From NCBI GenBank assembly GCA_039927975.1, contig JBDSTZ010000159.1:1-56958 (forward strand): a stretch of DNA of 56,958 bases. Direction: 5' to 3'. A program made the position numbers and the translations under genes. Each line of letters begins with the position of its first letter. Position 1 is the first letter of the stretch. The notes beneath the pieces were generated by a model. That model was not told where the DNA came from, did no database searches, and saw only the letters and a list, made by a program, of their open reading frames with translations. This document shows positions 34,532-42,520 of this stretch, piece by piece. The stretch is from JBDSTZ01 sp039927975 (GTDB lineage Bacteria > Pseudomonadota > Gammaproteobacteria > Burkholderiales > Burkholderiaceae_D).

Positions 34532-35400
34532 TACTTGGGGTCCTCCTGGGCCGCGCCTTCCGGCCGGGCTGGCAGCGGCGCCGGAACCTTGGCCGCCGGG
34601 GTGGTCAGCACCTCGAGCAGCGCCGCCGTCTCGGCGTCCGGCGCGCCCTCGATGAAGGCCGGCCGGTACTTCATCTGGAAGGCCGTCACCACATTGCGCG
34701 TCGCCTCGTCCAGCTCGCCCGTCTGCGGCACCGCGTAGCCGTGCAGCGCCAGCTTTTTCTGGAACCAGGCGACGTCGGGCAGCTGCTGCTCAAAGGCCGG
34801 CCGCGCCGCCGTCACGCGGGCGGCGTCGGGCCAGGTCACGAGGCCGGCCTGCGCCAGCTGGAACCAGGGGAACATCGGACCCGGGTCCTGCTTGCGCTGC
34901 GGTGCGATGTCGCTGTGGCCGAGGATGTTTTCAGGCGGAATATGGTGGCGCGCGACGATGTCCTTGAGCAGCACGATCAGCTCGTCGATCTGGGCTTGCG
35001 GAAACGGCTGCCAGACACGCCCGGTCGGCGTTTGGGTGAAGCCGTGGTTGACGATCTCGATGCCGATCGAACTGCTGTTGAGCAGCGTGTAATTTTTCCA
35101 GAACGACACCCCGGCATGGTTGGCCTGGCGGTTTTCATCGACCAGGCTGTAGATCACCGGCTTGGCCTCGTCGCTGAGCAGATAGTGGCTGCTGACCACT
35201 TCCTCGGTGAGCGTCCGGAGCGAGGAGGGAAAGGTGCCGACCGTGTAGTGCAGGATCACGTACTTGACCCGGCTGCTCTGGCTTTTGGCGTTGTAGGTCT
35301 TGTCGATGCGCGGGCCGGACGGCGTGGTGGCGCAGCCGGCGAGCAGCGCCAGCAGGAAGGCGGCGAACAGGGTTTTCATGAGCGTGAGGGAAGGGATCAT
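34531..35400 (-). CDS. amiD: N-acetylmuramoyl-L-alanine amidase, AmiD-like lipoprotein
   Basis: Zinc amidase of 289 residues that cleaves the bond between MurNAc (or anhydro-MurNAc) and L-Ala. A lipoprotein signal ends in LLAGC (C23). The amidase_2 zinc ligands fit H51 (VILHYT), H162 (GHSDIAP) and D172 (QDPGP). Residues about 205-270 form a peptidoglycan-binding-like domain (VAWFQKKLALHGY, LDEATRNVVTAFQMKYRP). ATG 35400 overlaps the kinase stop as ATGA; ATG 35379 is an alternative seven residues in. Outer-membrane anchored by inference, as in E. coli AmiD. It produces free peptides and naked glycan. Confidence 0.9.
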   Translation of the reverse strand: MIPSLTLMKTLFAAFLLALLAGCATTPSGPRIDKTYNAKSQSSRVKYVILHYTVGTFPSSLRTLTEEVVSSHYLLSDEAKPVIYSLVDENRQANHAGVSFWKNYTLLNSSSIGIEIVNHGFTQTPTGRVWQPFPQAQIDELIVLLKDIVARHHIPPENILGHSDIAPQRKQDPGPMFPWFQLAQAGLVTWPDAARVTAARPAFEQQLPDVAWFQKKLALHGYAVPQTGELDEATRNVVTAFQMKYRPAFIEGAPDAETAALLEVLTTPAAKVPAPLPARPEGAAQEDPK

Positions 35401-36311
35401 AGGCGAACGGCGGCGAGGCGGGCGGCAGCGTGATGCGCCTCGATCGTCTGGTGGGTCAGTGAAATGGTTGGCGGCAGGGCGGCGCGCATGGCCGCCAGGA
35501 TCATCGGATGCAACTGCGAGGCGCGGCCGGCCAGCGCCACCGGGCGCGCGCCAAAACGCTGGACCAGCGCCAGCGCCAGGCGCGCCAGTTCGGCGCCGGC
35601 GCGGTGCAGGATGTCGGCCGCGGCCGGGTCTTGCGCGCAAGTTTCGGCGACGGCCAGCGCCAGCATGCCGACCTGGCCGCGTTCGCTCACGTGCATGAAC
35701 TGGCGCGAACGGTCCCAGTCGCTGCCGCCGATTTGCGCGAATACCGCGCGCGCCATCGGCGACGCTTGCCAGGCGCCGGGCTGCTCGTCCTCGGCGCGCC
35801 AGATGTGGCGCAGCGCTTCGCGCGCGATCCAGTAGCCGCCGCCTCCATCGTCGAGCAACACGCCGCGTCCGCCGGCCCGGCGGAACGATCCGTCGCCGTC
35901 GATCCAGGCGCCGATTGAACCGGTGCCGGCATACACCAGGTAGCCTTCGCCGGCACGGAAGCTGGCGCGGTAGGCGATCTCGATATCGTTCGACAGTACA
36001 ACCGCGCCGGCCGGCAGGTCAAGCAGGGTGGACAACCATCGCCGCCATTGCTCGCCAACGGCCTCAGCGCCGCCAAAGCCGCTCAGGCCCGCATGCACGG
36101 CGACTGGCCGGCCGTGGCCCAGCACCGCCGTGGCGAGTTCGGCCAGCGTGGCCTGCGCGACATCGCGGCCGGCATCGGTGTGCGCTTGCAGCGCCGACAG
36201 TCCCGCCACTTCGCCCTCGGCCAGCGGCGCGCCGTCAGCCGCCGCCAGCGCCCAGCGCGTGCGGCTGCCGCCGGCGTCGATACCGAGGCACAGGGGGCGA
36301 AGTTCAGTCAT
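35397..36311 (-). CDS. BadF/BcrA-type sugar kinase, MurK/NagK-like
   Basis: ATP-dependent kinase of 304 residues in the ASKHA fold. Motifs seen are LGIDAGGSRTRWAL (phosphate 1), SNDIEIAYRASF, YAGTGSIGAWID and LLDDGGGGYWIAREALR. Members of this BadF group phosphorylate GlcNAc, and Clostridium MurK also phosphorylates MurNAc. In this locus it would make MurNAc-6-P for the MurQ etherase and/or GlcNAc-6-P. It lies 82 bases after the DigH-like gene and overlaps amiD by 4 bases. Exact substrate preference (GlcNAc, MurNAc, anhydro-MurNAc or glucosamine) cannot be read from sequence. Confidence 0.85.
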   Translation of the reverse strand: MTELRPLCLGIDAGGSRTRWALAAADGAPLAEGEVAGLSALQAHTDAGRDVAQATLAELATAVLGHGRPVAVHAGLSGFGGAEAVGEQWRRWLSTLLDLPAGAVVLSNDIEIAYRASFRAGEGYLVYAGTGSIGAWIDGDGSFRRAGGRGVLLDDGGGGYWIAREALRHIWRAEDEQPGAWQASPMARAVFAQIGGSDWDRSRQFMHVSERGQVGMLALAVAETCAQDPAAADILHRAGAELARLALALVQRFGARPVALAGRASQLHPMILAAMRAALPPTISLTHQTIEAHHAAARLAAVRL

Positions 36312-36393
36312 GGAAGTCCGGGCGGGCGGACGCCTGGCGGTATCGTTCAGTCATGCCACAGTGTATACCGAACGCCCCCGCCCAGCCATCCCG

Positions 36394-38019
36394 TCACGGC
36401 AGCGTGATGCGCGCGCTCTCGTTGCCGATGCGGTCAATGCCGCTGACCACCACCGCGTTGACCGGGCCCAGTTTGGCGTCGTCCGGCACGCTCCACTCGG
36501 TCTTCGAGGCCGGCGCGACGGCGAAGCGCCATTCGTCGCCGAAGCGGGTCCAGATGGCGTATTGGGCGTTGGCCTTGCCGGGCGCCAGCTTGAGCTGGGC
36601 GCCCTTGCCGGCGCGCGTCATGCCGACCACCGGCGTGCCCGGCGTGTCCTTGCCCAGCCAGGGCGAGGCCGGCGTCAGCGCCGGGCTGGCGTAAAACCCC
36701 GCCTTGAGCTGGTCACTGATGCCCTTGCGGTTTTCCATCAGCGCGGCGATGCTGAAATGCAGGTGGCCGCCGGCCCCGGCGCGGCTGCGCGTCAGGCCGA
36801 TCTGCTGGATGATTTCCGCCGGCGGGTAATCCTTGCTCGGCGCCCCGATCCGGCTGGTGTACAGCCCGGGCCAGATGTGGCGGCCCTTGCTGTTCTGCGC
36901 CAGCCAGTAGTCGAGCAGCACGTCGTAGGCTTGCGGCGCCGGCGCGATCGGCCAGTACAGCTGCGGCGACAGGTAATCGAGCCAGCCGTTTTCCAGCCAC
37001 AGCTCGGCATCGGCGTACAGCTTGTCGAACTGGCTGAAGCCGACGATGCCGGGCGGACGCCGCTCCGGCTTGCCCAGGCCGAACGGGCTGATGCCGAACA
37101 GCACCCAGTTCTTTTCCTTGTGGATGCCTTTGTACAGCGCCTCGATCAGGCGGTTGACGTTGTCGCGCCGCCAGTTCGCGCGGTCGAGCTTGCCGCCACC
37201 CAATTGATAGCGGGCCCAGGCCGGCTGGTCGGGAAAGTCGAGCTCGGCCTTGCCGCCGGCGCCGTCGAGGGCATTGCTCTCGCCGCCCGCCTCGATCGGA
37301 TAGGGGTAGAAATAATCGTCGATCTGCACGCCGTCGATGTCGTAGCGCCGCACCACGTCGAGCACCACCTCGAGCGTGTGGCGCGCCGCCGCCTCCTCGC
37401 CCGGGTCCATCCACTGGAAGCGGCCGTAGGTCTTCACCAGCGCCGGATTGGTCTTGCCGATATAGTCACTGGCCAGTGGCGATTTGGCGGTCGAATGGCG
37501 CGCCCGGTAGGGATTGAACCAGGCGTGCAGTTCGAGCCCGCGCGCATGCGCCTGGGTGATCCAGAAATTGAGCGGGTCGTACATCGGCGACGGCGCCTTG
37601 CCCTGGGTGCCCGTGAGATATTCGCTCCACGGCTCCAGCTTGGACGGATAGATCGCGTCGGCGCTCGGCCGCACCTGCAGCACGATGGCGTTCAGGTTCA
37701 GTATCCTGGCGCGGTCGAGGATGGCGATCGCCTCGGCCTGCTGCTGGGCGACCGTCAGGGTCGATTTGCTGGGCCAGTCGATATTGGCCACCGTCGAGAC
37801 CCAGGCGGCGCGAAATTCGCGCGGGGCCGGCGGCGGCACCGGCCCGGTCGGCGGGGCCGGGTTGGGCACGGCAGGCAAGCTGGGCGCCCCTGTCACGACG
37901 GGCGCCTTGGGCGCGCCCGGCCGCAGCGGCGTGGTGCAACTGCTCAACAAACCTGCCATGCCCAAGGCGCCGGCGACACCGGCCAGCGCGAACGCGCGTT
38001 TCTTCAAATCTGGCTGCAA
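36394..38019 (-). CDS. GHL10-family glycoside hydrolase lipoprotein, DigH-like
   Basis: Lipoprotein of 541 residues. The start is TTG 38019 with AGGAG 5 bases upstream; the signal MQPDLKKRAFALAGVAGALG leads to the lipobox LLSSC (C28). After a Pro-rich linker, the GHL10 (PF02638) domain begins around PREFRAAWVSTVANIDWPS and includes NLNAIVLQVRPSADAIYPS, LELHAWFNPYRARH, DGVQIDDYFYPYP and WLDYLSPQLYWPI. A C-terminal beta domain follows. Relatives include E. coli DigH (YddW), which cleaves peptidoglycan glycan lacking peptides. It lies between the AmpG-like permease and the kinase, fitting glycan breakdown for recycling. Confidence 0.88.
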   Translation of the reverse strand: MQPDLKKRAFALAGVAGALGMAGLLSSCTTPLRPGAPKAPVVTGAPSLPAVPNPAPPTGPVPPPAPREFRAAWVSTVANIDWPSKSTLTVAQQQAEAIAILDRARILNLNAIVLQVRPSADAIYPSKLEPWSEYLTGTQGKAPSPMYDPLNFWITQAHARGLELHAWFNPYRARHSTAKSPLASDYIGKTNPALVKTYGRFQWMDPGEEAAARHTLEVVLDVVRRYDIDGVQIDDYFYPYPIEAGGESNALDGAGGKAELDFPDQPAWARYQLGGGKLDRANWRRDNVNRLIEALYKGIHKEKNWVLFGISPFGLGKPERRPPGIVGFSQFDKLYADAELWLENGWLDYLSPQLYWPIAPAPQAYDVLLDYWLAQNSKGRHIWPGLYTSRIGAPSKDYPPAEIIQQIGLTRSRAGAGGHLHFSIAALMENRKGISDQLKAGFYASPALTPASPWLGKDTPGTPVVGMTRAGKGAQLKLAPGKANAQYAIWTRFGDEWRFAVAPASKTEWSVPDDAKLGPVNAVVVSGIDRIGNESARITLP

Positions 38020-38048
38020 AACTGCTCCTACGTATTGTTCTTTGATGG

Positions 38049-39359
38049 CTACTTCTTGCCGAACGCGGGGTCGATCTTCACCAGCGCGGCCATCACGAAG
38101 GCCGGAATGGTGGCCACGCAGACCCACACAAAAAAGTGCTGATAACCGAGATATTCCTGGATGCGGCCGCTGAACATGCCGGGCACCATCATGCCCAGCG
38201 CCATCAGGCCGGTGCACATGGCGTAATGCGCCGTCTTGTGCGGGCCGTCGACCGCCATGATCATGTACAGCATCATCGCCGTGAAGCCGAGGCCGTAGCC
38301 GAACTGTTCCAGCGCGAGGCAGGCCGACACCAGCACCAGGTCTTGCGGCAGGGCGCTGGCCAGGTAGACGAACACCAGGTCGGGCACGTGCACCGCCAGC
38401 ACCATCGGCCACAGGCAGCGCTTGAGGCCGAACTTCGAAATCAGATAACCGCCAAGCAGCCCGCCCATCACCAGCGCGGCCAGGCCGACGGTGCCGTAGG
38501 CCAGGCCGACGTCCTTGGTGGAGAGGCCGAGGCCGCCCTTGGCGAACGGGTCCATCAGGAATGGCGTGACCATTTTCACCAGCTGCGCCTCGCCCAGCCG
38601 GTAGGTCAGGATGAAGCCGATGATCAGCAGGATGTCTTTCTTGCCGAAGAAGGCGCCGATGGTGGCGAAGTAGTCGCGCAGGAAGCTGTCGCTCTCGGCC
38701 ACGGTGACGTCGCTGACCGGACGCGGCAGCACGCTGCGGTGATAGGCGAACAGGCCGAGAAAGGCCACCGCCAGCACGGCGAACGCGACCGACCAGCCGA
38801 AGTGCACATCGCCCGTCGATTCCTTGACCTGGCCCGCCAGGTAGACCAGCGGCCCCTGCACGCCGAGCATGGCGAGCCGGTAAAAAGTGCTGCGCACGCC
38901 GACAAACGCGGCCTGCTCATGCTGCCGCAGGCCAAGCATGTAGAAGCCATCCGCCGCCACGTCGTGGGTGGCCGAACTAAAGGCGAGCAGCCACAGCATG
39001 GCGAGGCTCAATTGGACGAAATTGGGCAGGTGGAAGGTGAAGGCGACCGCTGCCAGCGCCGCGCCGATCAGCAGCTGCAGCGTGACGATCCACCAGCGCT
39101 TGGTGCGGAACATGTCGACGAAGGGCGCCCAGAACGGCTTGATCACCCACGGTAAATACAGCCAGCTGGTGTACAGCGCCAGGTCGGCGTTGGACATGCC
39201 GGTATCCTTGTACATGGTGCTCGCGAGCATCATGACGACGACATACGGAATCGCCTGGCCGAAATACAGGGTGGGCACCCAGGACCACGGCTTGCTGGCC
39301 GGGGTGGCCGGGTCGATGGCCGGGGCTTGTTCTGCTGGCTCTGCTTGCTGTTTGTACAT
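38049..39359 (-). CDS. AmpG-like MFS permease
   Basis: Inner-membrane major-facilitator protein of 436 residues with about 12 hydrophobic segments. The AmpG-type motif is LYLPWVIKPFWAPFVDMFRTKRWW, followed by SSATHDVAADGFYM. AmpG imports GlcNAc-anhydro-MurNAc muropeptides; this protein is shorter than the 491-residue, 14-segment E. coli AmpG. ATG 39359 is preceded by a GAAGAAAGAG stretch. It lies 41 bases after murQ and 29 before the DigH-like gene. The likely cargo is a muropeptide or amino sugar disaccharide from naked glycan. Confidence 0.85.
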   Translation of the reverse strand: MYKQQAEPAEQAPAIDPATPASKPWSWVPTLYFGQAIPYVVVMMLASTMYKDTGMSNADLALYTSWLYLPWVIKPFWAPFVDMFRTKRWWIVTLQLLIGAALAAVAFTFHLPNFVQLSLAMLWLLAFSSATHDVAADGFYMLGLRQHEQAAFVGVRSTFYRLAMLGVQGPLVYLAGQVKESTGDVHFGWSVAFAVLAVAFLGLFAYHRSVLPRPVSDVTVAESDSFLRDYFATIGAFFGKKDILLIIGFILTYRLGEAQLVKMVTPFLMDPFAKGGLGLSTKDVGLAYGTVGLAALVMGGLLGGYLISKFGLKRCLWPMVLAVHVPDLVFVYLASALPQDLVLVSACLALEQFGYGLGFTAMMLYMIMAVDGPHKTAHYAMCTGLMALGMMVPGMFSGRIQEYLGYQHFFVWVCVATIPAFVMAALVKIDPAFGKK

Positions 39360-39400
39360 ACTCTTTCTTCGTCGCGGGATGCGGGCCGGGCCCGCAGCGA

Positions 39401-40288
39401 TCACGCGGCGAGCGCCTGGCGCACGCTGCCGCGCGCCGTCTCCAGCAATGCCTTGGCCTCTTCGATGCCGCAGTGTTTGCTCAGCGCGACGATCGCCACC
39501 TTGACGTGGAAATCGCACTGCGCCAGCACCGCGCGCGCTTGCGCCTCCTCGGCGCCGGTGGCGAACATGGTCAGGCGCACCGCGCGCAGGATCAGCTTCG
39601 CATTGCTAGCTTTTAAGTCTACCATCAGGTTGCCGAAAACCTTGTTCAGTCGAACCATCAGTGCGCTCGAAAACGCGTTCAGGGCGATTTTCTGGGAGGT
39701 GCCGGCCTTGAGCCGGGTGCTGCCGGAGATCACCTCGGGCCCGGTGTCGAGCGTGATGCCGATGTCGGCCTCGGCCGTGAGCGGCGCGTCCGGATTGTTG
39801 GCGAAGCCGATCGTCAGCGCGCCCGCCTCGCGCGCGGCCAGCAGCGCCCCCAGCGCGTACGGCGTGGCGCCGGAAGCGGCCAGCAGCAGCACCACATCGT
39901 TGGCGGTGGGCGCCAGCGCGCGCAGGTCGACCGCGCCCTGGCCGGCATCGTCCTCGGCGCCCTCGACGGCGACGAACATCGCGCCCTTGCCGCCAGCGAG
40001 CAAGGCGCGTGCGCGCTCGTACGGCCAGGAAAAGGTAGGATACAGTTCGACACTGTCGAGCACGCCAAGTCGGCCGGAAGTGCCGGCGCCGACGTACACC
40101 AGGCGCCCGCCCGCCTGCATGCGCGGCACGGCGGCGTCGACGGCGGCGGCGATTTGCGCGGCCGCCGCGTGCACCGCGCTGACCGCCTTGAGCTGGTCGT
40201 CCACCAGCACGGTGACGAGCTTGTCAGTGGAGTATTGATCGAGTTGCGCGTGTTGCTGGGCAAAAGTTTCGGTTGATAACATCGCCAT
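39401..40288 (-). CDS. murQ: N-acetylmuramic acid 6-phosphate etherase
   Basis: Cytoplasmic etherase of 295 residues that removes D-lactate from MurNAc-6-P to give GlcNAc-6-P. The SIS domain motif RLVYVGAGTSGRLGVLDSVE and the downstream block GPEVISGSTRLKAGTSQKIALN are diagnostic, as is the tail VAIVALSKHCGIEEAKALLE. ATG 40288 is used; ATG 40282 is possible. It is the first gene of a minus-strand run continuing with AmpG-like permease, DigH-like hydrolase, kinase, amidase, LysR and dipeptidase. Its presence proves a MurNAc-6-P step in this locus. Confidence 0.95.
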   Translation of the reverse strand: MAMLSTETFAQQHAQLDQYSTDKLVTVLVDDQLKAVSAVHAAAAQIAAAVDAAVPRMQAGGRLVYVGAGTSGRLGVLDSVELYPTFSWPYERARALLAGGKGAMFVAVEGAEDDAGQGAVDLRALAPTANDVVLLLAASGATPYALGALLAAREAGALTIGFANNPDAPLTAEADIGITLDTGPEVISGSTRLKAGTSQKIALNAFSSALMVRLNKVFGNLMVDLKASNAKLILRAVRLTMFATGAEEAQARAVLAQCDFHVKVAIVALSKHCGIEEAKALLETARGSVRQALAA

Positions 40289-40555
40289 CGTCAGCAGAAA
40301 GTGGAACACTCAGTGTAATGCCAGGGACGGACGCGCGCGCATGAAAGGATGTGGCGCGACCATTCCGACAGCTTATGCGCGCCGTGTCTAGGCCAGCATG
40401 TCTTGCTGAGCATTCTAGCCCCAGACGCGCCGCCGTGCGCGCTCTGGCGATGAATACCGGCGCATGATCGCCGGTTATGGGTGCGGCAAGGACATTCATT
40501 GGCCGCGCGGCGGTACGGCGCTTAAGCTGGCAATAGGGAAATGCAAGGAAAGCGC
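40289..40555. promoter_or_regulatory. Divergent murQ / D-amino-acid dehydrogenase region with palindrome
   Basis: This 267-base gap lies between two divergent starts. ACACT-C-AGTGT at 40306-40316 is a perfect short palindrome only 18-28 bases upstream of the murQ start, a candidate operator; TACACT on the minus strand could also serve as a -10. Near the right end AAGGAA precedes the dehydrogenase ATG. No gene was seen. Confidence 0.45.
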
Positions 40556-41806
40556 ATGCGGGAAGTCATTGTCATCGGCGGCGGGGTAATCGGGCTGACC
40601 ACGGCCTGGTGGCTGCTCGAGGCCGGCCACGGCGTGACCGTGCTCGAACGCGAGCCGGGCGTCGGGCGCGCCTGCAGCTTCGCCAACGGCGGCCAGCTCA
40701 GCTACCGTTATGTGTCGCCGCTGGCCGACGCCGGCGTGCCGTGGAAAGCGCTGCAATGGCTGACGGACCGCGACGGACCGCTGCGCCTGCGGCTTGATGC
40801 GGACTGGCGTCAATACAGCTGGCTGGCAAGCTTCCTGGCGCACTGCCGGGCCGACCTCAACCGGCGCACCACGGCCACCTTGCTGGAACTGGGTGAACTG
40901 TCGCGCGCCGCGATGGCGCAGCTGGCGCTGGCGGTGCCGCACGACGAATTCAACTGGCGCGAGGCCGGCAAGCTGGTGGTGTACCGCTCGCCCAAGACAT
41001 TCGCGGCGGCGCTCGCGCGGCCCGATACCGACCGGCGGCGCGCCGTGCTCACGGCGGCCGAATGCGTGGCGCGCGAGCCGGCCCTGGCTGCCGCCGAGGG
41101 CGCGCTGGCCGGCGGCATCTTTAATCGCGGCGAGGCAGTGGCCGAGTGCCACGCCTTTTGCGAAGCGCTGGCGCGGCGGCTGTCAGCGCAGCCGCGTTTT
41201 CGCGGCGTGGTCCAGGGCGCGGCGCGGGCCATCGTGACGGATGGGGGCAAAGTCAGCCATCTCGACACCAGCGCCGGCCCTTTGACCGCCGACGCCTACG
41301 TGCTGGCGTCCGGCATTCAGAGCCGCGACCTGGCTGCGGGCGCCGGCCTGCGACTGCCGCTGTATCCACTCAAGGGCTACAGCCTGAGCGCGCCGATTCG
41401 TCCCGGCGATCTGGCGCCTGAGGTCAGCGTTACCGATTTCGAGCGCAAGGTGCTGTACGCGCGCATCGGTGACCAGCTGCGGGTGGCGGCCATGGTCGAC
41501 ATGGTGGGCGAGGATTTGACGCTCGACGCCGGCCGCGTGGCGGGGCTGATCCGCCAGGTTCGCCAGACCATGCCGGACGCCGCCGATTACACCCGCATCA
41601 CACCCTGGGCCGGCCTGCGCCCGGCCACCCCAAGCGGCGCGCCCATCATCGGCGCCACGCCGCTGTCGAACCTGTGGCTCAACGTCGGGCATGGCGGACT
41701 CGGTTTCACCTTTGCCTGCGGGTCGGCCAGTTTGCTGGCCGAGCTGATGGGCGGGACTCGGGCGCCGGGCGCGCTCGCGGCGCTGGCCATGCCCGCGAAG
41801 AAGTGA
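40556..41806 (+). CDS. D-amino-acid dehydrogenase (DadA-like FAD oxidoreductase)
   Basis: FAD-dependent oxidoreductase of 416 residues in the DAO family. The FAD motif is VIVIGGGVIGLTTAWWLLEAG; DadA-type features are CSFANGGQLSYRYVSPLAD and the late block WAGLRPATPSGAPIIGATPL then NVGHGGLGFTFACGSA. It oxidises D-amino acids, typically D-Ala to pyruvate, feeding electrons to the quinone pool. ATG 40556 has AAGGAA upstream. It is divergent from murQ, and D-Ala released by the VanX-like dipeptidase of this locus is the obvious substrate. The usual DadA is about 432 residues, so it is near full length. Confidence 0.88.
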   Translation: MREVIVIGGGVIGLTTAWWLLEAGHGVTVLEREPGVGRACSFANGGQLSYRYVSPLADAGVPWKALQWLTDRDGPLRLRLDADWRQYSWLASFLAHCRADLNRRTTATLLELGELSRAAMAQLALAVPHDEFNWREAGKLVVYRSPKTFAAALARPDTDRRRAVLTAAECVAREPALAAAEGALAGGIFNRGEAVAECHAFCEALARRLSAQPRFRGVVQGAARAIVTDGGKVSHLDTSAGPLTADAYVLASGIQSRDLAAGAGLRLPLYPLKGYSLSAPIRPGDLAPEVSVTDFERKVLYARIGDQLRVAAMVDMVGEDLTLDAGRVAGLIRQVRQTMPDAADYTRITPWAGLRPATPSGAPIIGATPLSNLWLNVGHGGLGFTFACGSASLLAELMGGTRAPGALAALAMPAKK

Positions 41807-41816
41807 CGGCCTCGGC

Positions 41817-41861
41817 TCAGCGCATTGCACTGAACGAGTCGAGCAGGGTGCGGTTGCGCTC
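41817..41861 (-). pseudogene. C-terminal remnant of a paralogue of the next small gene
   Basis: Read on the minus strand these 15 codons give ERNRTLLDSFSAMR and stop. The intact neighbour at 41923-42321 ends ERCAALLNSLSAMR and stop, 9 of 14 residues identical. This looks like the leftover 3' end of a duplicated copy, located about 100 bases downstream of the surviving gene. The rest of the copy is not recognisable. Confidence 0.55.
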
Positions 41862-41922
41862 CAAACCGAGGCCCAAAGCTGAGCCTGTGTCTGAATGTCG
41901 CACTTGACCCCGTGCCGTGTCC

Positions 41923-42321
41923 TCAGCGCATGGCGCTGAGCGAGTTCAGCAAGGCCGCGCAGCGTTCCGGCGGTCCGCCCTTCACTTTGTCGCCGTCGAA
42001 CACGCAGGTCGCCGCCGCGCGGTTCGGCGCGTGGTCGTCGATCTTGTAAATCCGTCCCTTGCGATACTCGGTCGATACCAGCAACTTGCCATCGGCGAAC
42101 CAGGCGCGTTCGCAGCCATTGAAGCCGGATGGAATTCTAACGGGATAAACGCGCAGGCTGGCGCCATGGGTCTCCACCTTGCGCGCGGTGGAGGGAGGCG
42201 CGATCAGGCCGCAGCTCAGCGCGGCCTCCTTTTTTACGCTGTCCGAGATGTTGACGTACAAGATCCCGACCACCGCGATCCCAAGTATCGTCCAGTTCAA
42301 CACACTTGCCGATTTCTTCAC
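41923..42321 (-). CDS. Small membrane-anchored hypothetical protein
   Basis: Protein of 132 residues. It has one N-terminal hydrophobic anchor (NWTILGIAVVGILYVNI), then a soluble domain with cysteines (ALSCGLIAPP, NGCERAWFADGK, AATCVFDGD, ERCAALL). GTG 42321 is chosen with GAGAG nearby; the frame is open ten residues further. It was not recognised as a known family. It sits between the dehydrogenase and the TonB receptor, convergent with the former and divergent from the latter. A decayed copy of its 3' end lies at 41817-41861. Confidence 0.6.
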   Translation of the reverse strand: MKKSASVLNWTILGIAVVGILYVNISDSVKKEAALSCGLIAPPSTARKVETHGASLRVYPVRIPSGFNGCERAWFADGKLLVSTEYRKGRIYKIDDHAPNRAAATCVFDGDKVKGGPPERCAALLNSLSAMR

Positions 42322-42520
42322 ATTGCTCTCCGCCCACGCTAACCCGCGCACACCATACCACGGCGACTCTTGTCGATTTATAAAGTCGTTACACCCGCGA
42401 CCGTTCGAGCCGCAAGTGCCCCGGACAACGCCACTTATTGATCAATAACAAGGATCACGCGTATCCCTATGGGAGACTTTAATTCCGGCAACCCGTCGAC
42501 CGCGTTTCAAGGAATGGGAT

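Noticed and set aside
36355..36375. Second GTATAC element upstream of the sugar kinase
   Set aside because: It is more simply read as a -10 promoter hexamer; the flanks are not palindromic.
36028..38142. Long open frame antisense to the kinase and DigH-like genes
   Set aside because: The minus-strand genes have a lipobox, GHL10 and ASKHA motifs; the plus-strand protein has none.
42352..42520. Possible cyclic-di-GMP riboswitch before the TonB receptor of the YfiR operon
   Set aside because: The gap lacks a recognisable GEMM-type core and a matching stem pattern by eye.
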